Shown: positions 18,175 to 26,328, counted from the stretch's first letter. The stretch: 64,000 nt of DNA from Paenibacillus montanisoli (GCF_003268025.1 NZ_QLUW01000004.1:62001-126000), one strand, 5' to 3'. The notes: generated by a model from the sequence alone, not told the origin. Program-made: numbers and translations.

Positions 18175-18382
18175 ATGTATAGCAAGAAGGTCGAACTAAA
18201 ATTTCGACTTTGGGCAGCTTATTATCCCGGTCATAGATGGGATTAAACTGATTTACAGACATATGTATAAAATCCGACTTTTACGAACATGTGTTACGTC
18301 TTCTGGGCGAACGGCGACACGCGAATATTTTTTTTGGACGTATTCTCCTTCATGTGCGGATTGATTATCATGGAAAATTTAT

Positions 18383-19084
18383 CTATTGAATAAATCTTGG
18401 TTGAATAAAGTCAATGTACGGCGAAGTTATATAAGGGTCGAACTCAATACTCAATTTTAGAACCCTAGTAACATCAATATCAATGTTTTCAATTTCTGAT
18501 GCATTAGAGGAAATAGTTGGACTGGAGTACAGTACCTCTCCATCCCCATAAATCTTTATGATTCCAAGTTTTTCACTATTCTTACCTTTCCAATATGAGT
18601 CAGGCATTAATCCCGCTTGGAATCTTTTATATTGACCATCAAGTAAATACTCTCCCGAAGCTGGATTGTAAGTGTTTAATTGCATACTTTTGCTATAGGT
18701 TTGATTCATTATTGTCGTAAAGTTACCACTATCTTTAATAAGAGTATTAAAAGAACCTGATGTAGAATGTGGCTGTAAGTCAGTTAAATAGGTTAATTTC
18801 CCTTCAGGCATCTTACCAACATAGATACTACTTGTCTTACCTTCCCAAGTAACTTTTTCTCCAAGAGATTCGCTAACGAATCTGAGAGGTACGTATGTAG
18901 TTCCTTTATACACGAATCCTTGTTGGTCTTCAGGCGGATTTATTTGTAATCCATCGAAGAAATACTTCAATGGAAGTGTTGTTATCTCCAGAATTGTTTT
19001 ATTTGCTGCCAACACTGTAGTCCCTCCAAATAGAGTTGCACCAACCAGAACTCCCGCAATAAATTGTCTTGATTTTTTCAGCAT
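18383..19084 (-). CDS. Secreted stalk-domain protein with NPCBM-like C-terminal domain
   Basis: A 233-residue exported protein. Residues 1-27 are a signal peptide (FIAGVLVGATLFGGTTVLAA). Residues about 60-95 match the copper-amine-oxidase N-terminal-like 'stalk' domain (YKGTTYVPLRFVSESLGEKV), abundant in Paenibacillus surface proteins. The C-terminal half (KRFQAGLMPDSYWKGK, LGIIKIYGDGEVLYSSPTIS, IDVTRVLKLSIEF) follows the NPCBM/NEW2 carbohydrate-binding pattern. Probably a cell-surface glycan-binding protein. Single-gene unit; ordinary for this lineage. Confidence 0.8.
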   Translation of the reverse strand: MLKKSRQFIAGVLVGATLFGGTTVLAANKTILEITTLPLKYFFDGLQINPPEDQQGFVYKGTTYVPLRFVSESLGEKVTWEGKTSSIYVGKMPEGKLTYLTDLQPHSTSGSFNTLIKDSGNFTTIMNQTYSKSMQLNTYNPASGEYLLDGQYKRFQAGLMPDSYWKGKNSEKLGIIKIYGDGEVLYSSPTISSNASEIENIDIDVTRVLKLSIEFDPYITSPYIDFIQPRFIQ

Positions 19085-19231
19085 CGTTAGAGTTGTCTCC
19101 CATCTTTTGTCATGGTTCGTTTTACCTAAACTGTATAATAAGCTTAAGTTTATCTTGTGTCCAGTTAAAAAATGGGGCGAGAAGTTTCTAATGTATCGTA
19201 TTAGTCCGACAGCAAAACAGCGTACAAAACA

Positions 19232-19256
19232 GCGTACCTAGAGGTCCCAGGTACGC
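19232..19256 (-). terminator. Hairpin downstream of 19271 gene
   Basis: GCGTACCT (19232-19239) pairs with AGGTACGC (19249-19256). On the minus strand it is followed by TGTTTTGT, placing it at the end of the membrane-protein gene that stops at 19271. Confidence 0.55.
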
Positions 19257-19270
19257 GATTTTCGACTAAT

Positions 19271-19891
19271 TTATTTATGTTGGTTAAATGGGTAAAATTT
19301 ATACTTTTGAATCATTGGGTCCATATAAATGTTACACACCATAACTAAATTGGATGTTCCCTGTTGTAAAGAACCTTTCCATACGTAATCTTCCACAATA
19401 GCTTCTGTGCTATATTGAATTACATCGCCTTCAACCGTGTAGTGCGTTTGTTTACGGGTCGATAGAAAATATCCATTTGGTCGTTTCATGAGTCTTGGTT
19501 TCTGTTGTTGGATTAGGTTTTCAATGGAAGGATTCTCCCAAAATGGAATTGATTCATAGACTAAGATCCCATTTGGATAAAACCGCAGTACCTTTCCATC
19601 GTCATAATATAAACCATCAAAGCGAAGGTGAGGATGTTTCACAGGTTTCACCGGTTTTATCCACTTTCGCTTAGCTTCTACATACAACATTAGAAACCAT
19701 AACCCGATGAGAAGCAATATAACTGGAATAGTCCAGATCCAGTGTTGTTTAATAAACTTAAACAATGAAACCGACACAACAATGAGAACGATAACAGCGG
19801 CAATCCCCAAGCATCTTCCAAGTATTCCGTTACCTATTTTAGTAGCTCCGAAAAACAGTAGCAGAGCCACTAAGATCAATAAAATAAACAT
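19271..19891 (-). CDS. Two-helix membrane protein with beta-rich C-terminal domain
   Basis: A 206-residue protein of unknown family. The start is the ATG at 19891 (AGGAGG six bases upstream); the open frame runs 46 codons further, but that part reads through the terminator of another small gene. Helices: MFILLILVALLLFFGA, a second around LGIAAVIVLIVVSVSLF, and a third hydrophobic run WTIPVILLLIGLWFLMLYV. The C-terminal about 110 residues contain YYDDGKVLRFYPNGILVYES, which resembles MORN/YwqK-type repeats. Function not inferred. Confidence 0.7.
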   Translation of the reverse strand: MFILLILVALLLFFGATKIGNGILGRCLGIAAVIVLIVVSVSLFKFIKQHWIWTIPVILLLIGLWFLMLYVEAKRKWIKPVKPVKHPHLRFDGLYYDDGKVLRFYPNGILVYESIPFWENPSIENLIQQQKPRLMKRPNGYFLSTRKQTHYTVEGDVIQYSTEAIVEDYVWKGSLQQGTSNLVMVCNIYMDPMIQKYKFYPFNQHK

Positions 19892-19999
19892 CCTGCTCCT
19901 CCTAGAAGTAATTGTATTAGCTGACGTACATATACATCGGCCATCTCTATTCAATAGTTTACAAGAACTTGGTGCTAAGGTCGTGAAGAAAGAATTAAA

Positions 20000-20021
20000 G
20001 GCAGCCATGATTTCAGCTGCC
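20000..20021 (-). terminator. Terminator of the 49-residue gene
   Basis: On the minus strand GGCAGC and GGCTGCC form a stem with a nine-base spacer, followed by TTTAATTCTTTCTT. It begins two bases after the stop at 20023, supporting the small gene as real. Confidence 0.7.
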
Positions 20022-20022
20022 T

Positions 20023-20172
20023 TTAACATTCATTTATACCATTCGTATCAAATTCATTATTGCTGATATCCAAACCAAAACAATCCATATAAGGTGAAAC
20101 GGAGATACCTTCCGCCCGAAACCCTAAGACGATACATAGAATAATAACAATGATAATACCCATTCCACGCAT
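20023..20172 (-). CDS. 49-residue membrane/secreted small protein
   Basis: ATG at 20172 to TAA at 20023. The N-terminus MRGMGIIIVIILCIVLGF is a membrane anchor or signal sequence; the mature part (about 30 residues) is acidic/Asn-rich and has two cysteines (MDCFGLDI and a final NEC). A rho-independent terminator follows directly. The ribosome site is weak (TAGGT). Not recognised. The C-terminal Cys residue and short mature peptide could suggest a processed peptide, but that is speculation. Confidence 0.5.
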   Translation of the reverse strand: MRGMGIIIVIILCIVLGFRAEGISVSPYMDCFGLDISNNEFDTNGINEC

Positions 20173-20215
20173 AAAGGAGACCTATCTTCGATCGAATTTC
20201 ATTCAGAACAGAAAT

Positions 20216-20743
20216 TCATGCACTCGCTTTAATAATAAGCGTAGTGCAGTCGTTCTCCAGCATGTATTCTGCCTCTTCAATGATGTGCTCCAGTTTCGCA
20301 ATCAACTGATCAGCGCTGCCCGTATTGAGTGCATTCAGGACAAGGATAAACGCCTCAGCTTTTTGGATCACTTCTAACGGATTACTAATCGGCTTGTGTT
20401 CGTAGTAGAAAACATCGTCAATGAATTTAGGTATGGAGTGATATAACCCTCTAGCTTCTTTGATTTTATCACCAAAATCAAATCTCTTTTTATTAATCGT
20501 TTTAATGACCTCTGCATGGATAAAGAGCGGCGATGAATCCATCCCATCAGGCGGTATAACAGCTGCAATAACATAGATCAGGTACAAAATAAAGGTCCAC
20601 CATCCCGTCAACGTCAGCTCATCCGACCAAATAAACGGTTTATCATTGAAGGCGAAGATGCAGTATTTCCCCACAATGTAGACGGCCGCCATTTTGATAA
20701 TGATAAAGAGTGGCGTGCGCAGTATGTTTTTAACGATGGTCAT
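20216..20743 (-). CDS. Membrane protein of unknown function (175 aa)
   Basis: Not recognised. Two N-terminal membrane helices (ILRTPLFIIIKMAAVYIVG and WWTFILYLIYVIAAVIP) are followed by a soluble helical part of about 105 residues (VIKTINKKRFDFGDKIKE, IQKAEAFILVLNALNTG, LEHIIEEAEYMLEND). The helical tail could be an interaction module. It precedes the 49-residue gene on the same strand by 43 bases, so the two may be cotranscribed. Confidence 0.6.
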   Translation of the reverse strand: MTIVKNILRTPLFIIIKMAAVYIVGKYCIFAFNDKPFIWSDELTLTGWWTFILYLIYVIAAVIPPDGMDSSPLFIHAEVIKTINKKRFDFGDKIKEARGLYHSIPKFIDDVFYYEHKPISNPLEVIQKAEAFILVLNALNTGSADQLIAKLEHIIEEAEYMLENDCTTLIIKASA

Positions 20744-20831
20744 TGGTTACTTCACCTTCCTGCTAACGATTGAATTCCTGGTGTTCTTTCTTTCGCGACT
20801 TTTTTTTGGAAATAGATGTATAACGCTCATC

Positions 20832-20864
20832 TTTGTTGGTGGAGGCCGACTCTAATAATAAAAG
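20832..20864. repeat. Copy 1 of a 33-bp direct repeat
   Basis: This stretch (TTTGTTGGTGGAGGCC, then GACTCTAATAATAAAAG) recurs with one change at 23717-23749 in the same orientation; similarity continues for about 15 bases (CCCTGTCC..AAGAA). At the second copy it overlaps the terminator of a small gene. The rest of 20744-21088 shows nothing else. Confidence 0.7.
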
Positions 20865-21088
20865 CAGCCCTGTCCGAAGAAAATGTATGTCCACCATTCG
20901 ATAGTTCTGGTAAAATTATGGTGCTGACTACCATAGGATGTGAGACGGCAGAATGAAGATCACACGAGATTCATTCGAAATCACGCCGCGAGCAATCGGG
21001 GTAATTCTCAGATTCGCAGCGTGGGCAATTCGCTCCCTTTTATAGGGGGCTCTTTGCTCATCTAAAATTATGACTGGAGGCGACTATA

Positions 21089-21475
21089 ATTAAATACAAC
21101 AAAGCGATCAACTTTAGCAAATTACCGAAAGCATACGTCCCTAAGATCAAAATCTTTAAAATGTTATGGATGTTCCACCAGTACGACGTAGATCCCTTTC
21201 CTTCCGTTCCACACGGTCACAGCATAGAGCCTATGAATAGATATAAGTTAGATGTCAATACCGGTGAGGTCTACGATAACAACCGAAAAGTTGTTGGAAG
21301 GGCAGACCGTAAGGAACTAAGGCTATTAAAATCAGACAGAAAATTCAAGGCTTTAGCTGCAAGAGCAAGGGAGTTTCACCTGTCCGGCTTAAAAAAAGAG
21401 AAGCATGTTGCATTTGCACAGAAGAGCAAACAATTTGTATTCATGCTTTCTTGCAGATTCAGTGAGTCACAGTAA
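21089..21475 (+). CDS. Small basic protein of unknown function, possible ATT start
   Basis: The frame is open from at least 21089 to 21475 (about 128 residues). The first ATG is at 21161, without a ribosome site. GGAGG at 21076-21080 lies eight bases before an in-frame ATT at 21089, and the intervening codons (KYNKAINFSKLPKAYVPK) look protein-like, so I place the start there with caution. Recognisable features are a PHGH run (FPSVPHGHSIEP), LDVNTGEVYD, and a strongly basic C-terminal helix. Family not identified. Confidence 0.5.
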   Translation: MKYNKAINFSKLPKAYVPKIKIFKMLWMFHQYDVDPFPSVPHGHSIEPMNRYKLDVNTGEVYDNNRKVVGRADRKELRLLKSDRKFKALAARAREFHLSGLKKEKHVAFAQKSKQFVFMLSCRFSESQ

Positions 21476-21548
21476 GCCATTGCAATAAAATGTTTGGGAA
21501 GTTCTTGTCTTTGACAAGAACTTGGCATCGCAACACTGCAAGGGATCT

Positions 21549-22235
21549 CTATGAATATGTTATTTCACTGATGAATCTCTCAAGCCATTTTCTCGGACCT
21601 TCATTCTTTCTTGGTAGAGGATGATAAAACAAATGCTCGTGATCGCCAGAGAGACCACAGATATGATCTGGGAGAGCGCCTAAAGCTTGAATGGCAAGTG
21701 ACTTGAGACGTCTATCAACGCCCCATGCAACCACAGTTGGTTTGCTATCGATCGTATGTATGAGATTGAAAAGCTCTGTATTTCTGACACCTGAGAAAAT
21801 GCTTAAGTACCGATCGTTTATAATTAGAAATTTTTTGATAAATGAATCGCTTACTGTGTCGCGCAAGTCACCAAGATTTAGGACACGAGCATAGTTCCAA
21901 CCATAATGATGCATGAGCCTCATTACTTGATATTGGGTTTTATCAGGTTTAGCCATGGTAATGGGGGTTTGCCTGATTAGTTGATCCAAACGTGGATGAG
22001 TACGTCGATAGATAGGGCCATCAAAAGAATTATCGATGGCCTCAAGGGAGACCGAGTCTCCGGGGTTTTGCATAATTATAAAGGCATCGGGGCTCTGATT
22101 ATCAATATCCAAGTTTCTACTGAATATGTCTAAACAGCTTCTGCACAAAGCATTCTTCCCGTTCTGGTACCCGATCTGGTAAAACCGCCCTTTAGCAGCA
22201 TATTGGCGTTTTAGTTTATTGGAGTCAATGAACAT
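21549..22235 (-). CDS. DUF1643-like protein
   Basis: A 228-residue protein starting at ATG 22235 with AGAGGAGG five bases upstream. It has the DUF1643 layout: FIIMQNPGDSVS (family 'mLNPS.Ad'), then a segment TQYQVMRLMHHYGWNYARVL and NLGDLRDTVS (family 'v.NLf..Rat.p'), and late PTVVAWGVD (family 'iv.aWG'). An N-terminal CRSC may bind metal. DUF1643 proteins have no established function; they are frequent in accessory islands. Confidence 0.65.
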   Translation of the reverse strand: MFIDSNKLKRQYAAKGRFYQIGYQNGKNALCRSCLDIFSRNLDIDNQSPDAFIIMQNPGDSVSLEAIDNSFDGPIYRRTHPRLDQLIRQTPITMAKPDKTQYQVMRLMHHYGWNYARVLNLGDLRDTVSDSFIKKFLIINDRYLSIFSGVRNTELFNLIHTIDSKPTVVAWGVDRRLKSLAIQALGALPDHICGLSGDHEHLFYHPLPRKNEGPRKWLERFISEITYS

Positions 22236-22373
22236 AGGTGCCTCCTCTTATTTATTTCGAGTTCACTAAAAAACATATGCTGCTGCTGAACTTAATACCT
22301 TGGTGTTCTACATGTTGTAAACGTACCTGCTTCCCCTTCTACTCCCCCAGTTTAATTCATAGTATTTAATTAC

Positions 22374-22520
22374 TTACGTTTCTATAGAAGCATCCAAGAA
22401 CTTAAATGCAACCACTTTGGCTTTCTCAAAGCTAATGATTTTCTTGCCATCTGCATCATGCCAATGGGATTGACGCTTGAAATATACGCCGACCCCCCGC
22501 CCGCGCCAAAATGTCGCCAT
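22374..22520 (-). CDS. Possible 48-residue basic protein
   Basis: ATG at 22520 to TAA at 22374, product beginning MATFWRGRGVGVYFKR and containing KKIISFEKAKVVAFKFLDAS. No convincing ribosome site. It sits 15 bases after the stop of the 22536 gene, so it could be read as a second cistron. Not recognised; chance is possible. Confidence 0.3.
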   Translation of the reverse strand: MATFWRGRGVGVYFKRQSHWHDADGKKIISFEKAKVVAFKFLDASIET

Positions 22521-22535
22521 AGTAAATCTAGTAAA

Positions 22536-22973
22536 TCACTCCGTATTCTCCACATAAGAATCTATGAACCCTGACCTAAATGCGTAATTCGGCATATTCT
22601 TCGAGCCGAATTCAACGGTTCCGAAAATCGTTGAAATTTGATCATTTGTAGGTAGATCCCCGCAATCATCAGCACCCCAGCAATAATTGTCAAACGATCT
22701 AGAGCTTAATATTTTTGCAGCGGCCGCCCTACGTTCGTCCACGTTTTGACCAGATAATTCGTAACCTTCAGCAGCGGCTCTCCCCCAAAGTCTACCCGTT
22801 TTATATGCTCTTTCCGCAATATCTTCATACTTATTCTGGCGCATTTCGTAATTGGCTGATGAATCATATAATGCATCGATCTTTGGTGCAACGTTAATAA
22901 CCCATGAGAGCACTTGAAACCCGCCTAGAATTGTTAAAATCACAATAGACCACGTTTTTATCGTTGATTTCAA
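22536..22973 (-). CDS. Membrane-anchored protein of unknown function (145 aa)
   Basis: TTG start at 22973 with AAGGAG nine bases upstream. One N-terminal membrane helix (WSIVILTILGGFQVLSWVI) is followed by a soluble domain of about 115 residues with a probable disulfide or metal motif (DNYCWGADDCGDLP) and an Arg/Ala-rich helix (DERRAAAAKILSS). Not recognised. Confidence 0.6.
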   Translation of the reverse strand: MKSTIKTWSIVILTILGGFQVLSWVINVAPKIDALYDSSANYEMRQNKYEDIAERAYKTGRLWGRAAAEGYELSGQNVDERRAAAAKILSSRSFDNYCWGADDCGDLPTNDQISTIFGTVEFGSKNMPNYAFRSGFIDSYVENTE

Positions 22974-23716
22974 CTACGCACACTCCTTATCAAGATCTAC
23001 TTCCTTTTAATGACACCGAGAGCCTGCCTTTCAAGACTCATTCAAACATAAAGTTTGTAAATTCATCAATCAAGCCAATGTGGTACACTTTCACGCCTCC
23101 TTATGTGATCATGGACGAGCTTTTCGGAAATCGGAATAATCCCCGTTTTTGAAGTGCTCATCTTTGGTAGTATGTAGAATCATGCTAGTATCCTCCATAT
23201 TTGCACTTAGGACTATAGACATATGATAGCATCGACTCTAGCACCATTACCAGATTTTAACTCAATAAAGTTTTAGTCCCCCCAACAATTCCGCTCCGAT
23301 GAACTATCTATCCGTCTGGGAAATACACCATCCCATACTAGGCATAATAACTCCCTCGTATCCATCGTAAAGTCTCACCTTTTTTCGGACAGGAGTCCCC
23401 TGCCACTCATAGAGCTTCTGCACCCCTTCTTACAAATGAGCTCCAAGAGCATGATCCGGATTATTCACAGCTTCAGCTGCTGCTCGGGTGGTTGCGGTGT
23501 CTTCCTTTCGGACGCAAAAAAAAACAGTCCAGCGCGTGTAGCTGGCCAGTTTTTAGAGTGCTGCCTGCAATTCGTTGAGCATGAGCGCATACGCAGCTTT
23601 TTAGGCTCGGCCGTCGCCTCCTCTTTTTTCGTTTCGTACGCCGCTTATCAGCCGCCTCTTTACTCATCGTTAGTCTGAAGTGTGCCGATCCGACCTTGTG
23701 CGTGCTGAACAATAGT
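22974..23716. other. Gene-free stretch with decayed coding remnants
   Basis: No gene with a start signal and consistent coding is visible. On the minus strand between about 23480 and 23680 short protein-like pieces (MSKEAADKRRTKRKK, KAAYALMLNELQAAL) occur in different frames, suggesting a frameshifted dead gene. The plus-strand open frames here are low-complexity shadows. Confidence 0.4.
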
Positions 23717-23749
23717 TTTGTCGGTGGAGGCCGACTCTAATAATAAAAG
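23717..23749. repeat. Copy 2 of the 33-bp direct repeat
   Basis: Second copy of the repeat at 20832-20864, in the same orientation, 2.9 kb apart. Here it continues into an intact terminator hairpin. Confidence 0.7.
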
Positions 23750-23769
23750 CCCTGTCCAAAGAACAGGGC
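23749..23769 (-). terminator. Terminator of the 48-residue gene
   Basis: On the minus strand GCCCTGT-TCTTTGG-ACAGGGC is followed by TTTTATTATT. It lies 45 bases after the stop at 23815. Confidence 0.75.
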
Positions 23770-23814
23770 CACCTTTTCCGGCAGCGAAATCCGCGTATCT
23801 CAATCTATGACTTA

Positions 23815-23961
23815 TTACGATTTGCCCAATCGCTTCAAACTTTTCTGAATATCTTTTAGCTCCTTATCCCATTTTTTATTTCGTGGGACACGTACTCCAA
23901 TATCAAGCTTTATAATTCGCTTTGACTTCGCACCCGCCTCTTGGCTTTTCCATAAACGCAT
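23815..23961 (-). CDS. 48-residue basic protein, paralogue of the 24068 gene
   Basis: ATG at 23961 (TAGGG upstream) to TAA at 23815. The product starts MRLWKSQEAGAKSKRII and contains LDIGVRVPRNKKWDKELKDI, ending in a Lys-rich helix. Its neighbour at 24068 has the same plan: M-x-L-(W/F), a KSK-(R/V)-I segment, the exact string IGVRVP, then a charged helix. A clear terminator follows. No family known to me; the shared design argues that both are real genes. Confidence 0.55.
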   Translation of the reverse strand: MRLWKSQEAGAKSKRIIKLDIGVRVPRNKKWDKELKDIQKSLKRLGKS

Positions 23962-24036
23962 AGTAATCCCTACCTAACTAAACTCTTTTAGTTCAGTCAT
24001 GCCCTATTATAATAAGGATATACGCGAAAATAGAAA

Positions 24037-24059
24037 GAGCCCTACGAATTCGTGGGCTC
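24037..24059 (-). terminator. Terminator of the GAF-protein operon
   Basis: On the minus strand GAGCCC and GGGCTC enclose the palindrome ACGAATTCGT and are followed by TTTCTATTTTC. It lies eight bases after the stop of the 55-residue gene at 24068. Confidence 0.75.
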
Positions 24060-24067
24060 CACCTCAA

Positions 24068-24235
24068 TTACTTCTTCATATGGAGAAAAACGCTGCTTTT
24101 CTTCAAGTCTTCCATAGGCTTTATGAGTTGCGCAATTTCTCGATCCAATTTACTAACCGACGGTACTCGAACACCAATGGAGTGTTTAACGATTACCTTG
24201 GATTTTTCAGTATCACGTTTATTAAACAATCCCAT
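24068..24235 (-). CDS. 55-residue protein coupled to the GAF membrane protein
   Basis: ATG at 24235, two bases after the TAG of the upstream GAF-domain gene, whose last codons contain GGAGGTG, a strong ribosome site; the two are therefore translated together. The product starts MGLFNKRDTEKSKVIV and contains KHSIGVRVPSVSKLDREI followed by a charged helix. It is a paralogue of the 48-residue protein at 23815 (common IGVRVP core). A rho-independent terminator follows. Possibly a small partner of the GAF membrane protein. Confidence 0.65.
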   Translation of the reverse strand: MGLFNKRDTEKSKVIVKHSIGVRVPSVSKLDREIAQLIKPMEDLKKSSVFLHMKK

Positions 24236-24237
24236 GA

Positions 24238-25377
24238 CTAAGCACCTCCAGCAATCTCTTTATCTACTATTATACCATATTCTCTCTTCAATATATTATG
24301 AAAACCTCGCAACTTAACAGCAGAAATAACGAATTCCAAATATACCTCCAACGTTTTAGCAATGATTGTTATTTCAGTTTCATCTATATCTACTTCTCTG
24401 AAATGCAGGCAAATGACACCGCCGAGAAACGCATCAGTATGCAGATCGCCTTGAGGTTGCATTGGATAACCAAATACCGATGTGTATTTGCGTTTCAAAT
24501 CTGGCTTAAAATCATACTCTTGCTGGGCTTCTCTACTTTCTACATCTGGTACCCATGCAGATTTCCCTTCTTTCAGTATCTTTCCTGCGAATCTCTCCCC
24601 ATACGCTATTTCTTTGGCCAAATCACTGTTCGACAAGTTTAATTGACCACCAATTCGGAGCTGTAAATCATCATCTAATATCATGATGGTTGCTGACTTA
24701 ATATAGCTTTGGATTGGTTTCGTCGTAGATATCTCTTTCAAGATCCGATCAAGTACTATTTGGATGTGGGAGCGAGGGTCGTTTGGTTTTAGGACTGAAT
24801 CAGTCAGAAACTCGATCGTACGGTTCATAGATTCGTAAGTCTCGTTTGGAAATTCTGATAGCTCTCTCAACCGAGTGACAATGCTATTCAATCTTTGGGT
24901 TAACTCTTCTGTTTCTCGTATTTTTTGCCGTATGTACTCATCTGCTTGATTTTGAACAAAGAGATCTAAGTCAGCGCTATACTGTCTAGCTTTTTCAATC
25001 GAATAAAAGTGATTGCGAAGTACGCCTTTTGAGTTTGCAAACCATATCGGGATCACATGCGTTGATGTAATGTTACGAAGGGTCTTCTCGAATAGAAAAC
25101 GTAATAATAGCCAGCCTCCGAACACATATATGAGAAATTGAACGTTAGATATGGTAACGAAGTCAAATTTCGGTTTCCAGATCTGCACGACCTGTTCGAA
25201 GGAAAATAAAATCAGGATCACCATTAACGGAAAATTTATGAAATCGAGAATTGCTAAAATGAAATTAACGATCCATTTTATAGTGATGGATTGCCAGGAC
25301 TCAGTTAGCCGGTGCAAAAACCGATTATATCTACCATCAGAAAGCATGTCTTGTAATTCTTCTTCATTCTGAGCCAC
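24238..25377 (-). CDS. Membrane protein with coiled coil and GAF domain
   Basis: A 379-residue protein starting at GTG 25377 with GGAGG about nine bases upstream. Two membrane helices lie between residues about 35 and 100 (FILAILDFINFPLMVILILF; FLIYVFGGWLLLRFLF). A helical linker follows (IRQKIRETEELTQRLNSI). Residues about 195-365 look like a GAF sensor domain (ATIMILDDDLQLRIGGQ, GERFAGKILKEGKSAWVPDV, GGVICLHF). No output domain is present, so the signal must pass to a partner; the coupled 55-residue protein is the obvious candidate. Ligand unknown. Confidence 0.7.
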   Translation of the reverse strand: MAQNEEELQDMLSDGRYNRFLHRLTESWQSITIKWIVNFILAILDFINFPLMVILILFSFEQVVQIWKPKFDFVTISNVQFLIYVFGGWLLLRFLFEKTLRNITSTHVIPIWFANSKGVLRNHFYSIEKARQYSADLDLFVQNQADEYIRQKIRETEELTQRLNSIVTRLRELSEFPNETYESMNRTIEFLTDSVLKPNDPRSHIQIVLDRILKEISTTKPIQSYIKSATIMILDDDLQLRIGGQLNLSNSDLAKEIAYGERFAGKILKEGKSAWVPDVESREAQQEYDFKPDLKRKYTSVFGYPMQPQGDLHTDAFLGGVICLHFREVDIDETEITIIAKTLEVYLEFVISAVKLRGFHNILKREYGIIVDKEIAGGA

Positions 25378-25487
25378 AACAACATCCTCCGCCCTTTTAA
25401 AATCAGCACCTATTATATCAAAATGGCCGTTGCCTCACATCAACAATTTACCAGAGTCATTTCAGGATTATCGATTTTCATGCGAAT

Positions 25488-25802
25488 TCATTTCTGCTTA
25501 TTATTGCAGGTATCCTCATTCATACAGATGAACGCAGAAACAAATCTATCGTCACCCTCCAAGTAATCGGCACGTCCCATCACCGCCAAGCATTTTGGGC
25601 AATTTGGGCTTGGCATAGGCGTTTGGAGCATGGAACCTGCTCTCCTATTGCTTTTAACTGGAATGCAATCCGCAGCTACTTGCTTCGTTACGAAGCTGTA
25701 GATTAAGCGGTACACCTTGCCGTCCAAGGCAAACTGCCATCCGTAAAAGGTCGGTGGATTGTCCAGATCTACATAAAAGGCGGCTTCATGTCTCTGGTCC
25801 CT
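25488..25802 (-). pseudogene. 5'-truncated zinc-ribbon protein
   Basis: The frame is open from a TAA at 25803 to the stop at 25488, about 104 codons, without an ATG or GTG. The upstream codons EAAFYVDLDNPPTFYGWQFA continue smoothly into LDGKVYRLIYSFVTKQ and a C-terminal CPKC...CMNEDTC ribbon, so the first part of the gene is missing. The TTG at 25727 could still start a 79-residue product. The break coincides with the left edge of the repeat-rich region 25.8-27.1 kb. Confidence 0.45.
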
Positions 25803-25989
25803 TTAACATCCGGCCTCGTTTGCCGGTCTAGCCCAAGCGGCGATGAGCGGATCATTTAAGGTCTTGCCTGTGGACGAGCAGTTCGCCGCCGCTGGCGATT
25901 TGCGTGGAGCGTATGGGGAGCTTTCAAGGAGCTAAACATCCGTGTAACGTAGCCGTCATAGCCGATTGGCCGCATGAGGTTCTTTCCGT

Positions 25990-26175
25990 GCAAGGGTCTG
26001 CCCGGAGGGCCAGCGTTCTCGAAAGAGATAAACTGCCCTTGCAGGGGAAGGTTCTTATGTGGCTGGCTTGAATGACGGATGCGTTACACTCTAGGATGTT
26101 TTGATTGAAACGCGACCCATTCGCGCAGCGCTACCCGCCGGCAATAGCACTACGATGGCCACCGGCTATTTTGAT
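25990..26175 (+). repeat. Repeat family, 5' part (modules D-E), copy 1
   Basis: Shares ordered blocks with 34666-34835: GCAAGGG, GCCCGGAGGG, CAGCGTTCTC, AAGGTTC, TGTGGCTGGCT, ACGGATGCG/CTGATGCG, GGATGT, GCCGGCAA, TGGCCA, CCGGCTA/GCGGCTA. The spacing is conserved, but sequence between blocks differs, as expected for a structured RNA. It has lost the 3' modules B-C here. No open reading frame is associated. Confidence 0.6.
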
Positions 26176-26328
26176 CTTGGTTTTTGCTTCTTGGCATGAT
26201 GTCGAAGCGATAGCGGAGTCATGATGCCGGCTTTTGAGAAGCGTTTGCATGATTGGAGCGCAAGCGGAAATGATGGCATGCGCAGTCTTACGGGGATCTC
26301 TTCCTAGAAGGTTTGAGGTGAGACTCGC

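Noticed and set aside
17739-18199. Plus-strand frames of 78 and 92 residues
   Set aside because: They lie over the XRE remnant and terminators on the other strand and show no coding features.
19892-20029. N-terminal extension of the 19271 membrane protein
   Set aside because: It translates the terminator of the 49-residue gene; AGGAGG marks the true start at 19891.
23436-23712. Overlapping open frames of about 80 residues on both strands
   Set aside because: Low-complexity, no ribosome sites; at most remnants in mixed frames.
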